Origin: Diprion similis
Lineage: Eukaryota; Arthropoda; Insecta; Hymenoptera; Diprionidae
DNA length: 64,000 nucleotides
NCBI RefSeq assembly: GCF_021155765.1
Contig: NC_060107.1
Coordinates: 2,214,501-2,278,500, forward strand
Reading direction: 5' to 3'
How positions within the stretch are numbered: position 1 is the first letter of the stretch; each line of letters opens with the position of its first letter. Below the pieces are notes generated by a model that searched no databases, had not been told where the DNA came from, and saw nothing but the letters and a program-made list of their open reading frames with translations. Both the position numbers and the translations under genes were made by a program. Positions 26,939 to 38,849 of this stretch are shown piece after piece.

Positions 26939-27388
26939 TTGTTGGTGATCGTGTGTTTTGGTTATATTAGTAATGTTCGTTTGTTGATTGGTTGTGACTT
27001 GGTTTATGTAGGCGGCAGCGGGAATTCCTGACTGTGGATGCTGTTGCGAGGTTGTATGCACTATCGTGTTCGAGGTGACGACGTTCACCGGCAGCAGGGT
27101 GCTGGTCGTGATTGACTTGCTCGGGTCCTGGGATATCAGGTTGTTCATCGAAGTAGCACCGCCGTTAGCAACCCCATGTTTCAGTCCCGCGGAGATGATG
27201 GTACCCCCGTTTGAAATACCACTGTTTAACTGATGGTTTTGATTAACCGAACCAGAGTTCACTTGGTGGGTTGATATCGGCGGCGTTGATGTGACCAACT
27301 GCGTCTCGAGCGAGCCGACGATCGCGTTTACTGCGGATTCATCGACGTCCGTACTAAGAGCTTCCTCCAGAAACTTAGCTGACGCCAT
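21082..27388 (-). CDS. Taf4: Transcription initiation factor TFIID subunit 4 (TAF4), complete, ten exons
   Basis: A core subunit of the general transcription factor TFIID, nuclear, which pairs with TAF12 through its histone fold. Coding exons (minus): 27,388-26,372; 25,654-25,379; 24,077-23,961; 23,870-23,535; 23,067-22,924; 22,566-22,307; 22,172-22,006; 21,913-21,783; 21,698-21,516; 21,360-21,082. All introns are GT-AG and the phases agree. The total is 969 codons plus stop, the usual size for insect TAF4. The N-terminus (VDESAVNAIVGSLETQL) matches the conserved TAF4 start. A Gln/Thr/Val-rich co-activator region follows, with a 21-residue polyQ (149-169). Exon 4 (about 471-582) is the TAFH/NHR1 domain (CRKFLANLLELSS...RNVRTLIQELID). 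The C-terminal histone fold and conserved tail begin at DDDINDVAAMGGVNLAEESQ and include HATQERLKNLVEKL, RAAKSRAKTEDPEQ, ANLTALQAIGPRKKQKLD and the final RVNYRDLLFLLEQE. At exon 5 an acceptor 6 bases downstream is an in-frame alternative. Identification is very secure. Confidence 0.97.
26884..26944 (-). repeat. CAG/CAA repeat encoding polyQ in TAF4
   Basis: Twenty-one consecutive Gln codons (residues 149-169), a mixture of CAG and CAA with pure CAG blocks. It is likely length-polymorphic. Gln-rich tracts are normal for the TAF4 N-terminal co-activator region. Confidence 0.95.
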
Positions 27389-27418
27389 TTTCTTCCAAGC
27401 TCCAACTGTAAACTGAAC

Positions 27419-27429
27419 TGCGCATGCGC
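27419..27429. promoter_or_regulatory. NRF-1/EWG-type site in the TAF4 promoter
   Basis: The palindrome TGCGCATGCGC, the classic NRF-1 (insect Erect wing) target, lies 31 bases upstream of the TAF4 ATG. The ATG itself sits in AAAATGGCGTC, which resembles the YY1/Pho initiator motif seen in TATA-less housekeeping promoters. No TATA box is seen. Confidence 0.6.
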
Positions 27430-28356
27430 CTACAGAAAATTATTCCCATCGTGCATTGCCCCTAGCGCAGCTGAAAATTGAATACATCATATCTTCTGTT
27501 TACCATCGGGCAGTACACGCGCAAATCGATATTATTCCCCATAGTATCTTCGTACTGTTTACTTCTCTTTTTTTCCTCGCTACTTCTTTACACCGGCTAT
27601 TTCAACGCTGATCATTTTACACGTTACGTAACGTAGTGAACGCCTACTAGCCTTGCGTTAATGCCTTTCCCTCCTTTACACCTCCGTTTGATATGGCTGC
27701 ATGTCAATGAGTAGAACACCAAAACACGTCACCCGCCAAAATGGCCAGCTCGGAAATAGTCAGCCAATAATTCATTTCGAACTTATATCTTGCACTGATT
27801 AGTTTAAGATTCGCGTTGTAGCTTTCTCCGTCATTTTTTCTTTCTCAATTTCTTTCGTTTTGTTTTTCTTTTCTTATTTCCAGATAACATTCAACACAAG
27901 TATTTGTTGATGATTCGATAAACAGAAATACAATTCACCATAAACTAATTTATCACACGAGACCGGACACTCGTGACTCGCAGGTTGATACAAATCATTT
28001 AGTCTGGTGCGTTCTCAAAGTCATTTCAATGCGGCAGCTGCTGCTGCGATTATACAGGTGTGTTTCTATTACGCTGCGACGTAATACCGCAGACATGTAG
28101 ATCCACCCTTATACCGCAGACATGTATATCCACCCGGTAATACAGCCACATTTTCGAATGTCGCAATTTCAAAACGCCAACTAAAGACTTGGACGGTTAT
28201 AATGATTTGTTCTGGAGATTTGTTACAATAGTATACACGTTACAATCATGCGATTTCTATGTACGACTAATTTTATTAAATATTCCGATCAATTGTAAAA
28301 GCGTATTAATTCACTATTGAAAGTTGTTACAAATAACAACTATACAAAACAATATC
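27430..28356. other. Intergenic between TAF4 5' end and PGRP-LC-like A 3' end
   Basis: Contains the TAF4 upstream region and a 27-bp tandem duplication (28,084-28,137). No gene is seen. Confidence 0.6.
28084..28137 (+). repeat. 27-bp tandem duplication
   Basis: Two adjacent copies starting ATACCGCAGACATGTA at 28,084 and 28,111 differ at one internal base plus the last two positions. No function is evident. Confidence 0.85.
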
Positions 28357-28362
28357 TTTATT
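28357..28362 (-). terminator. Candidate poly(A) signal for PGRP-LC-like A
   Basis: AATAAA on the minus strand, about 380 bases after the stop codon. The region is AT-rich, so alternatives are possible. Confidence 0.35.
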
Positions 28363-28742
28363 AAAAATCATTTTCGGCGATGGATCAATAACATTTTCAT
28401 ATAAACAATACCAATTCATGTAAATTTTGGGTGTATTTCATATTTTAAATGTACTCAAAACACTAGCAGTCGTATTAATGCAGGACACTGTACAAAGCTT
28501 TCGCTTAGAAAAAGACCCTTGATTGAGTAGAAAATGGGATTTGATAGATAACACGACTTATAATACATGGTAAAAAATACTAGAAAAATGCTGTACACAC
28601 TTACATTACCCAAAAAACTGGGATGAAATAGACAAGATATAAACAAAATAAAAATAGAATATAAAGAGTCACCGTAACAAAGAAATGAAAAATAAGTGAG
28701 TGTACTGCTACTCTTGCACGTAACATAGGAATCTCAACATAG

Positions 28743-31593
28743 TCACGGCGTAGGGGACCAATGTGGCCACGTTTTAATAATGTTATACAGCGCATCACCA
28801 GGACTGAGAGTTCTGGAAACCTGTCGATGCCCTAAAAGCTTATAATTACTTGCAATCCTCCCGGTCGTGACACCGAGGTCTATAAGTTGTTGAAGTGCGT
28901 GCAGCTGATGTTTCGATGGGGTGACGGTATTATAAGTTCCGATGAAAGAGATTCCTATACTTCTGTTGTTATAATCGTACGAATGAGCCCCAATGTAGTC
29001 CCAGTTACGGCCAATGTATACGTAACCATCCCCGCCTATCAGAAAGTTGTAGGCAATATCCCACCAATTTCGAGATTCTATATGATACGATTGTATTAAC
29101 CGAACTCGATACACACATGAGGATTGCGTGTGACAAAAGTCAGTCGCCGTATGACTGATGATCACGTAGCGAACCGGATGCTTTAACTTTGCCGCGGTTT
29201 CCACTGGTGGCTGGGCGCCCCACTCGTCTCGTGTAATAAATCTAATTATCCTGCCCAAAGGTAGGCCTACAAAAATTGGAATACCATTATAAACACGGAA
29301 TTTTTAATGTAAAATGATTTCATGAGGCATTTAGAAAATTTTTTATATGTTCAAATTTATTTCGATATGCAAAAAATTTGTACATTACCATTAATGTCTA
29401 CCGATGAGTCAGGCATTTCTTCGACAGTGGAGATTGGTGGTATATTTAAATCTTGCGAGTATAGTGCCAGCTTGACAACCACCGCAGTGATGATGCAGGA
29501 TCCTATTGCACACATCAGAGCTATGGATCGCCACGATAGAAGGAAAGACCACCATTGTGTCACTATAAAAGGTATACAATTTTCTTTGAAGAGCAATTTA
29601 ATTTAACGTACCAATTTCCATTTTTAGTACGATTGAAAATAGTGTTTCGGACAGTGAACTATAATCGTCGACCTTTCTCAAATTTCTACAGATAAACAGT
29701 CGCTTTCTAAATCGAACATCAGCATAAGATATGACACTGATCGAAAAACGATAATAAAACTTTCCTATCTGAATGTTCACATAATGTATCACATCAAAAC
29801 GCAAGTGCGTCAAGTCTACGAATTCGTCACCTGCGAGATCCCTATCGTATCTTTTATTGATCCGGATTCATATGAATAGGACTGAGTTTAACATAGCATG
29901 GAGATGATCCCGTTCGAAAATCAGACAGCTTTCGGTACTCATGAATTAAAATCATTCCAATCCTAGCAACGATTTGGAAAATACTCAATTAGGACAGTTC
30001 CACGTTCACGGCTGATTGTGAGTTGCTTTAAAATCAGAAAAATTGCACTACAGAGCTTAATTGTAGCATCACAGATGCTTAGAGGCCCCTTGCCTTTCAG
30101 ATCACGACAAAGCCGTAATAACGCTGGAGTGTTGCTGTTGTAACAATATCGGGAAACCGCTTAATTATAATGTGAATAATCCACGTAAGGGCAAAATGCA
30201 CAAATTTACAGCATAGCTAGTTCACATTATTTCACACATTTTCCTCGTAAGAACTGTATATTTTTTGTGGTGCGGTAAATACGATAATGACTCGGGCACA
30301 GTCGCACGTCCTGTACCACGCACATTCATGTGTAATATGTATGTTCGTTAGACTCCAGTTAAAGAAGGCTATCGCCCAGCACTGTTATCAGGAGTTATGT
30401 GTCGAATCTGAACAATGCGTCGATTATAGTGTTTTAGATTTTATTCAGAAACAGATATCTCGAAGCGAGATTATTTATAATCTTCAGACAACTTGAATTT
30501 CATAAGTATAGCCTTAACTGTGTGAATTTTATCCTACCGAAACAATCTGTGGAATTGAATTGTGAAAGAAGATGCGTTGATTAGATTGTAAAATTTGTAT
30601 ATTACCATCGCCGTCTATCGACGAGTCGGAAATTCTGAAGAAAATAGGGATTGATGGTAGATCCGTATCCTGCATAAGTAAAACAGCGCTAACAACAGTG
30701 TTGACCAGACAGGATCCTATAGTGCACATCAGAGCTATGGACTGCCACGTTAAAAACAAAGAGCGCCATTGTGTTACTGAAAAAATATTTCTAATTCATG
30801 AATTTTATTTACTTACATGCTTGCACCAACCAACTGGTAATTGGTGTTCATGCTCGCGAGGAGCACTACTACTCATTCATATTAATAATCACTGCACTGG
30901 ACTCCAATGCTCCAAAATCATTGGAGTATAGTATAAAAAACATGGATACAGACTATCGGTTAGGCATCAATATTCACCTTTACCATCGTCCCGTACGTTC
31001 TGTGGATCTATCGGTTTCATAGAAGTTTTCAAGTCTTCGGGCACATTTCCTGGACTGGCGACTGCTTCATGCTTCGAAACTTTCTCACCATATTCAGAGA
31101 AATCTTCGCCAAGGCCGTCATCGGGCACAGTAGAATTTGCGTACACAATTTTCTTGATCGTAACAGGTCCCTGGTAAAAAGTTTTATTTCCGATATGAAC
31201 ATTGGTGGACTTTTTCACACACACGTCGCCGAAAGCTGATGCATTGCTGATAGGAAGCAGGATGCCATCGTCAGCAAATTGCTGCTGCTTGGTGCTATTA
31301 TATACATTGATATCATCACTCCACGTTGCAAGCTCATGGCTATCCAGGGAATCGTTAGAGTCACTATTCTGTGTCGAACTGGACTCACTGTAGATATTTT
31401 CCTCCGTCTTTCGGATATCTACCCTGCTTTTAACACTGACAGCGTCCAGGGATAAGGCATCGTAGGAATCCGATGGGTGACTGAAGTCAGTGTCCTCGCC
31501 GATGTTCCTGGTCGTTGCTCCTCCGTGTTCGCTGGAGTTCTGACCACCGTTTTCTTGGTCCTGGTACTCTTCTTGCTGAGCCACTGTCATCAT
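28743..31593 (-). CDS. PGRP-LC: Peptidoglycan-recognition protein LC-like A (transmembrane IMD-type receptor)
   Basis: Type II membrane receptor for bacterial peptidoglycan feeding the IMD pathway (family knowledge). Exons (minus): 31,593-30,984 intracellular; transmembrane cassette A 30,776-30,606 and/or B 29,562-29,389; PGRP domain 29,266-28,743. Every junction is phase 1, so either or both cassettes stay in frame (435 residues with B, 434 with A, 492 with both). The intracellular part is acidic and Ser-rich and carries a RHIM-like motif NVHIGNKTFYQGPVTIKKI (131-149). The TM helix in B is about residues 216-238. The ectodomain starts LPLGRIIRFITRDEWG and has the PGRP hallmarks SHTATDFC (His300), a CX5C pair, WDIAYNFLIGGDG and GHRQVSRTLSPGDAL. 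The Ser in SPG replaces the amidase zinc-ligand Cys, so no amidase activity is expected. The start MM has no upstream in-frame ATG before a stop. Confidence 0.9.
30606..30776 (-). CDS. Transmembrane cassette exon A within PGRP-LC-like A
   Basis: A 171-bp, phase 1-1 exon (acceptor TTTTTTCAG|TA, donor GGCGATG|GTAATA) encoding TQWRSLFLTWQSIALMCTIG and a hydrophobic helix, then a short Asp/Ser stalk. It is a paralogue of cassette B (29,389-29,562) and of the plus-strand exon at 39,709. No PGRP exon of its own is found between it and cassette B, so it is either alternative to B, spliced in series with B, or left over from a lost receptor unit. Confidence 0.75.
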
Positions 31594-33035
31594 CCCCGCA
31601 GCTCGTTTATAAACAGACTTATAACAGACATTAGCAACGAATATTCTTGCTTATCTAGATTCTCTCCCGAGAGTTCTCTCCACCGTTTCTTCTTTTTCCT
31701 TTGTTGAACAACGGTTTTTCTCTTTATTTGTCTGACGCATGCTCGACACAGATTATGGCATGCGTATTATAATTAGAGACCGCGTTTGTCCGCCCGTCGA
31801 TACACACCATACGATGTTCTTTCTCATATTATGAATTACACGCTGCATGCCGTGGAGTTCTCTTGCGGTAGATATGAAAATGGCGCTCATGTCGTAGGTA
31901 GTAACATGTTGAGTTAGAGATAACTGTGTTAGTCCTTGAACCAAACTTGACTAATTGTTCAAACCGCAGGCATAACCGGAAATCAGAAAATGCGTACCTC
32001 ACAGGGAACATGTGTTTTTTTTTTAATGGAATTACTTCAGCATTTAAATATGGGTTAAAATTTACACATACGTGCTGGAGGATACACTGGAGTTTTTAAT
32101 TTATGACATGGAAATATTTATTGCGTGCCGGGTTTTTTAAAAATCAAATCTGAATTTGAATAATACCGCGCAATACCACGTGACCCCAGTCTCTGTGTTC
32201 TTAAAGTCATCTTATCCACAGTTTGACGATGATTCAATTCACCGCGCGGCAAAATAGTCGCATACTTTCGAATTTCGCCATTTTGAATTGAAGCAATTGC
32301 ATGCAGGTTATTAATTACCATCACACCTGCGCTACAATTTCTTCATTCTTCATTTATTCTGCAGTGTAGAATTTTGCTGAGACTGATTTTTTATTAGAAA
32401 AATATAATATTTATGTATGTATGTATGTATGTCCTTTTTAACTTGATAAACAAGTCTTCAAGTTTTTGGTTGATAGCTCATATGGATGCATGTTCAGACG
32501 AACAAGGAAAACTTTTTTCCCCAAGATTTAATGAACTCTGAGCGACATCATCAGGAGTGCTATAATAAAAGCATGATGGGAGATTCCTTTTGGGGTTTGA
32601 TACAAAAAAATCCGTACGAACATAAAAAAAAGTACGAAAAATATTCATTTTTAAACTTTGTTTATCATTTCGCTTACATTTTTAGTTTATGATTAATTAT
32701 TATTTTTTAATAAAAGTGATTTAAATACGAAACTGAAGTTCGTTTAGTTGTTATTTACAATAAATGTTTGAGAAAATGAGTAATTTTTCTTAAAACTTGA
32801 AATATCATTCTGGTTTGTACAAAAGTAAACTTTATCTAATACAACTATTTTTTCGTGGAAGACATAAAAATTTAACCCCTAGAACCCGAACTCAAAATTC
32901 GTGCTGACCACCATGATAACAGAGAAGAAATTTATCAGACTAGATTATGAATTTACGGAAACACTAATAGGAAACGGTTCAAAGGATAGAGATACACTGC
33001 ATCGTATAATGGTGATTTATTATACTCACACAATA
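31594..33035. other. Intergenic between the two minus-strand PGRP-LC-like genes
   Basis: Contains the promoter region of gene A (31.6-31.9 kb), a (TATG)n run near 32,412-32,431, and a segment (about 32,636-32,860) with a direct repeat partner at 38,850-39,070. No coding exon is supported. Confidence 0.5.
32636..32860 (+). repeat. Direct repeat segment, copy 1
   Basis: Shares an extended colinear similarity with 38,850-39,070 in the same orientation, including exact phrases such as GTTATTTACAATAAATGTTT and TAATTTTTCTTAAAA and CAAACTTTATCTAAT-like stretches. It flanks the 3' side of PGRP-LC-like B, while its partner lies 5' of the plus-strand PGRP gene. This indicates an old segmental duplication in the cluster. 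Confidence 0.75.
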
Positions 33036-36000
33036 TTACGGTGTAGGGGACCAATGTGGCCACGTTTTTATAATATTATACAACGCGTCACCAGGGCTCA
33101 GAGTTTTGGAAACTTGACGATGCCCTAAAAGTTTATAATCGGCTGCAATTTTCCCGGACTTGACTCCTATCTCAATAAGTTGCTCAAGTGCGTGCATCTG
33201 GTGATCCGAGGGCGCAACGGTATTGTATGTGCCAATGAAAGAGATTCCAATGCTCCTCGTGTTGTAACCGTACGTATGTGCCCCGACATGGTCCCAGCCG
33301 CGTCCAATGTAGGCGTAAGCATCCCCGCCGATCAAAAAGCTGTAAGCAATATCCGACCAATTTCTTGACTCTATGTGAAACGTCTGGGCGAAGCGGACCC
33401 GAAATGTGCACGTCGACTGCGTGTCGCAAAAGTCCGTTGCGGTATGACTGATAACCACGTAAGGAACTGGAAGTTTCAACTTTCCTAGCGGTTCCGTTGG
33501 CGGTTGGGCACCCCACTCGTCTCGTGTGACGAATCTCAGATTATTGAACGGTAGACCTGTGCAATTTTCCAGATTAAAATCAAACGTAACTAGTTACACA
33601 AATTAATTGTACCCTCCAAGGAAATGTCGAGGTTTGTTGTACACACCGTTACCGTCCATCGATGAGTCAGAAACTGTGGGGCGAACTGGGGTTAGCGGCA
33701 AGTTCGAATCCCGTGAGAGTAAGACCACACTAACGACCACCGCTGCGACCAGACAGGACCCCATCGCACACATCAGAGCCACGCATCTCCATGTTAAAAG
33801 CAAAGCGCAGAATCGCGATACTGAAATAAATTCCATTTCCTTGAAGAATATATCGAACCTTATAGACCAATTTTATTTACCTATTTATATTCACAAAGTA
33901 CGTTACTACTCAGTTTGGATAAACGTTTAATGAAATTTTGCTCGTTTCTTGAATACAACCATTGGCTAATGGTATTAGATGAAATTTTCATTTTCAGCGA
34001 TCAGTTAAAAGTATGATACTAAGGATTATAATTATCTCTCATAAACTCTGTCAGAACTCGCTGTTGCTGCTGCTGAGTATAACCCAAGAATTTCCGGAAA
34101 TTTTAAATGTCAGCACTTGCGGTCCGCGTTCGTAAAAAATAGTGTAAATAATCCACGTCCATGTGTTAACATTCGATAATCTCAAGGCGGCAGTAGAATA
34201 GCTACGTCATCTGTACAGTTTTGCCAGGGAAGTGTTCATACTCGAGAACCCCGACGCATCCTTCAATGCTTATAAATTCGTTAATTATGCCGATCAGTGA
34301 AATTTTCAAGAGCAGATTTTTAACACTAAAAGGCTTCCACTAATAACTCGAAAGATCTACGTATGATCTTAGTTCAAAGTATATGAATCCGGTGATTCGA
34401 TAATAACAATCGAAATCTCTAGCACGGACCTGCATTTATGTCGGAATCGTGTTTACCAATGTTTAAAATATCTGTTTACGGACTTTCACCGCAATCATGC
34501 CATCCATGGTCTACACTGCACTGATAATTATAACAATTTCCTCTTTTGTCAAGGTCTTGCAATTGCTTCAATTACAGTATCGCTGTTTCAAGAAAGCGTC
34601 AGGATAAACCGCAAGCGGGAAATAATACTCTCCTGCCGATAAAAATTATTAATTGACCGTTATAGTTTAAAAATAAATCAGTTCACCCTAAATCATAAGT
34701 CCTAATGGATCGCTATATAATTTTCATTTGATTGCTAAGCGTATTCACTTCAGCCATTACAATTCTACCAGAATCTGGCAACACCATCTTTCAATACTTC
34801 GGTGAAAAAAAAGATTAAAAGACAACACTTATTATAATAACCAGTATTAAACATCGTCTGTCGATCTGCGTGTTAAGTAGATGGTGGCCATGCTATACCG
34901 TAAATTTTTTCACTCAAGATCTGCGAATTTTTTTGAAACGACTTTTGTAAATTCCGGATACTTTTGCACGATCAAAGTAAGACTTATAAGTTTTGAATCT
35001 TATTGAAATTCTATCCGCATCTATAATGCGTATATAAAACGTTACGGCACTATAGATAGCCTCGTACGTATAGGGAGCATTCCATGTCAACTCAGTGGAG
35101 GGTTGACCATAACTTTTTGAATTCCACCAAGGATTTTTCCTACATCAGTACGCCCCCTGAAAAGCTTCCAAAAAATTTTCAAATTTTCAAAAAATGTCAT
35201 AATCAACCGTGTACTTAGTTAACGTGGAATGCCCCATAGATATGTAAACAGCATATTGTCACAGACTGTCAATGATCCGTATAAGGTCAAGGCGTCAAAG
35301 TTGCAGCATGCAACTCACGCCACTTAAATCATGTTTTCCATTCTGCGCTGTGATTCACATTGCTGCAGAAGCAATGACGATATCTCCTCATAACGCATTC
35401 AAATATACCTTGTGCAGTATGCAATAAAATGCATGATTTGCGATAGACACTGAATACACTGATCAATGTAGTATTGATAATCACATTTACCATCGTCCTG
35501 CGTGTTTCGAGGGTCTGCCGATTTGTCCTGAGTCCCAGGAACTACATATCGATTTGGTGTGAAGTCGCTTGGGAATTTCGCACTACAATCATGATTCAGG
35601 TCATCCTCGACCAAGCCGTCCTCGGCAACGGTTGGATTCGCGTAAACGATTTGCCTGATGGTAACGGGACCATTGTAAAAAGTCTTGTTCCCGAAGTGGA
35701 CGTTGGACGAATTTTTCACGCAAACATCACCAAATGAGGGTGTCTCGCTGACGGGAAGAGCGACACCGTTGTCGAACTGCTGCTGCTGGGACACGGGAAC
35801 ACTCAGGTCGTTGCTCCAAGAACCGAGCTCGTCTCCCTCCAGGGAATCATCAACGTCACTATAGAGGGACAAGCTGGACTGACTGGCATCTTCATCGGTC
35901 CGACGGACGTCGTTACCAGGCCCAATCCGAACGCAAACAGCAGAGTCTGTCCCGTAGCCCCGATCTTCCAAGGACGAGGCGTCGACGGAATCCGACGGGC

Positions 36001-36298
36001 TGCAGTTGACGGCGGCGTCATCGTCGACGTCCCTGATCGTGACGCCTCGGCGATCGTCGGGTATCTGATCATCGTCGTTTAGCTGGTTACGCTCCTGGTG
36101 TTCGTGCTTATCCTGGTTCTGGTGGTGCTGCTGCTGCGCGACCGTCACCATCCCCACGCTCGGTTCATAGCTGGCTGTAGTCAGCTTAGCTATGTGTCCT
36201 CGACTATCGAATGTTGGCAGCGACGTGTCCGTTCGACAGTTCCTCTCCTTGTTCGTTGGTCTCCAGAAACGATATCGCTGCCTCCTTTCTTCCGGCAC
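33036..36298 (-). CDS. PGRP-LC: Peptidoglycan-recognition protein LC-like B (transmembrane IMD-type receptor)
   Basis: Paralogue of the gene at 28,743-31,593 with the same plan. Exons (minus): 36,298-35,491 intracellular; 33,820-33,647 transmembrane; 33,556-33,036 PGRP domain; all junctions phase 1; 500 codons plus stop. The start is uncertain: the ATG at 36,298 gives 500 residues, but the paralogous position is Met50 at 36,151 (MVTVAQQQ versus MMTVAQQE), giving 451. The acidic intracellular part carries RHIM-like NVHFGNKTFYNGPVTIRQI (199-217 by the longer count). The TM helix is VALMCAMGSCLVAAVVVSVVL. The ectodomain has SHTATDFC, a CX5C pair, YIGRGWDHVGAH and LSPGDALYNIIKTW; Ser in place of the amidase Cys again implies recognition only. 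The 1.8-kb first intron holds a MITE at 35,071. The PGRP exon is nearly identical to the plus-strand one at 40,149. Confidence 0.9.
35071..35238. mobile_element. Short MITE with TA-flanked GGGGCATTCCAC ends
   Basis: The left end GGGAGCATTCCATGTCAACT and the reversed right end GGGGCATTCCACGTTAACTA are imperfect inverted repeats, next to TA on each side as in Tc1/mariner-type insertions (inferred). About 165 bp, non-coding, inside the first intron of PGRP-LC-like B. Confidence 0.7.
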
Positions 36299-36995
36299 GA
36301 AGTTGTCTTATAGTTATGCTGTGTTCGGGCGATAGTTCAGCGCTCAATGTTCATGATCACTGTGCAGGTACCAGATATCACCCGATATATTCTCTCTTGT
36401 AGTTTTGATACTCCAACTATTTATAGTTTAGTCCACGTATAATTGGTGCACCTGTTGAAGCATACAATTGACATAGATATATACGTCAGTTATATGCATA
36501 TAATATACACAAATGAAAAGAACAAACTTGCAACATGGATGTATGAGATTGTATAACTAATGCTTCGCGGATGCCATACACCGACCGTAATATTGTTAAG
36601 AGGCTGAAGTTTGTAACGTTAAGATGATAACGAAACACATGACATGAAAAATTATCACTGTGGAATCTCCGAATTACTTTTAAGGAGCTTGCTTTTGAAA
36701 ATACACATGAGTATGTTTTGCACATCGTCGTTTACCGAACTAAAGTTGGGAAGTAACGATTTCTCCGAAGCATGCATCGTTACCATATTCTTCTAACTAA
36801 CTTCATATATTCATATTATTATTTCTCCCACAAAGAGGCGACTCACCTAATGGTTGGAATTGCATATGATGAGGGTCAACCGCAGTCCTATAATAACGCC
36901 TATCACGAGTCACAGTTAACTTCAGATCGGTGAAATCGCAGCACCATCGCACTTCGCACGGTATTTACTGTGATCGCCGGCGGTGAAACTACGCG

Positions 36996-37005
36996 GGGAA
37001 ATTCC
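36996..37005. promoter_or_regulatory. Consensus Rel/NF-kappaB site upstream of PGRP-LC-like B
   Basis: GGGAAATTCC fits GGGRNWYYCC perfectly and lies in a locally CpG-rich patch about 700 bases upstream of the longest coding start of PGRP-LC-like B, in the region shared with the divergent plus-strand PGRP gene. Immune induction by Relish/Dorsal-type factors is plausible, but a single site may be chance. Confidence 0.4.
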
Positions 37006-38849
37006 GCGTCCGAATTGATGAGTATACATTAACCGTCGATGTCACTGTTCACTGGTGAGGAACGAGAACTGTTCGACTCTCGTTCTCTCCTTCGACGCCA
37101 ATGGATGCCGTCCCCTTCCTCCACCACGACGATCGTTTCTTTCTCAATACATGCGACATCTACAAAACATGCAAATTGTGTGTAACATGCAGATATGTGT
37201 TGTTCACGGACGTGAAACCCCAGACGGAAGTGTGAACCTGTCTGTAAACACGTTTTTACTTGCACATACACATACACATGTAGACTTGTATTGTAGGTTT
37301 GTTACAACGTCCATGAGCGCGGTATGGACAGGCACAATGATTCGTTAAACAACTCGACAGACGATCATGACTTTGGATCGTTACTTTATTCGAAATTCGA
37401 ACACGCAGTTGTTAAGCCGAGTTCTGTTCGTCGTTAGCTTCGGGCTTGGTTCAACTGTTTTTCGGAAAACTATACGGTTGTTAATTCGCCTCAGGCTCCT
37501 TGTGAATCACCTAAATACTTGTAACACAACTTTCATCAGCTATTGTTCTGATAATCAATTTCGGGCATGAATAACTGAATTTAGTAGCAAGGTTTGGTCT
37601 GTGCGAAATTCTAAATCCGAAGTAGATTCCAAAGAAGGAGTTCGATGCTGAAGGCAGGATTTCGCGGTTGATTATTTTTATCCATGCGCGCAAGTTGAAG
37701 TTAATTCAGAGATAACAAGCCCCGCGATGAATCCAAGGTTCCTGGGAATCGAATCGTCGTATTGCGATGACGTCTTGAATGAAAATCACTCCGAATGAGA
37801 ATCTTGAACGAAGTAAATAATCAGGCGTGAGAAAAAGCTGTTGGCTTATAATGTTCCGGATGTTCTTGAGATTGTTGCGATTTGCTGATTTTTGGTGAAA
37901 TAACTTTCCTCTTTGTTACACTGCTTATGAGCCTCGCGATTAGGTTTGCACTTTGTAACCGTCACAAGATGGAAAATAGGACTTCAATAAACTGCAGAGG
38001 CTATCGTCGAGAACTGAACAAGTGCATAGATATTGCAATACTGAACTCTTCGTTCGCGACAGATAGCAGAAGGTAAAACAAACAAAGCGTGTGTATGTAT
38101 AGACAGCTGTGTGTGTACGACCCCGTTGCGAGGAATTGAGATAACGTGCTAATTATTGACATGATATTACTGTTAAAATGACAAAGAAGATCAGCTGCAT
38201 TTGAGCAACGAGACAATAAGCCACAACAATTATTCTAATATTTTCACCCGTAGACATGAAAGAGTGTCGATTGTTGTTGGGAAATTTTGTTTGGATCACG
38301 ACTGGGGTAGATTGTGCAGTTGATAAGACGTCAGGTTTTGCGAAAGAGTCAACACGCAGTAATTTCGCGTTTCTATTTTCGATTCAATTCCCCAAGTAAA
38401 GGGACTTGATTAGCAACTCAAGGAAAATCATTTCGAACAACACGGAAAAGATTATCGTCAACCAGTCATGTAAGTTTAAAGAGATCTACGTCGACGGAAA
38501 AAATACCATAATTCAAGGCTGTTGGCAACATAATTTAGTGTAATTGCAAAAAGATAATGAGTGTCTAGATATGCAATTCCCAGAAATTTTCATCTCGTTT
38601 AGCCGGCAACAACAAATCTCCCCCAAGATTTCTGTATTTCTTTGACTGCAACCTTTGAACCACTTATCGCAGCGAGTTTTTACTATTTGCAACCGTTTTC
38701 TCTCGCAAAATTACGTCGATGTAGCTTATGCATAAACTATACTATGGCGAATTTTTTTTTCTTTTTTTTTTTGTGTGATATAAATCGTAGATTAAAAAGA
38801 AAAAAATCGAGATTCGATACAAGAAAGTCCGTTCGAGCATAGATGTACA

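Noticed and set aside
33184-33516. 110-codon alternate frame in the PGRP exon, also present at 40,189-40,521
   Set aside because: It is an out-of-frame reading of the PGRP domain. It is duplicated only because the exon itself is duplicated.
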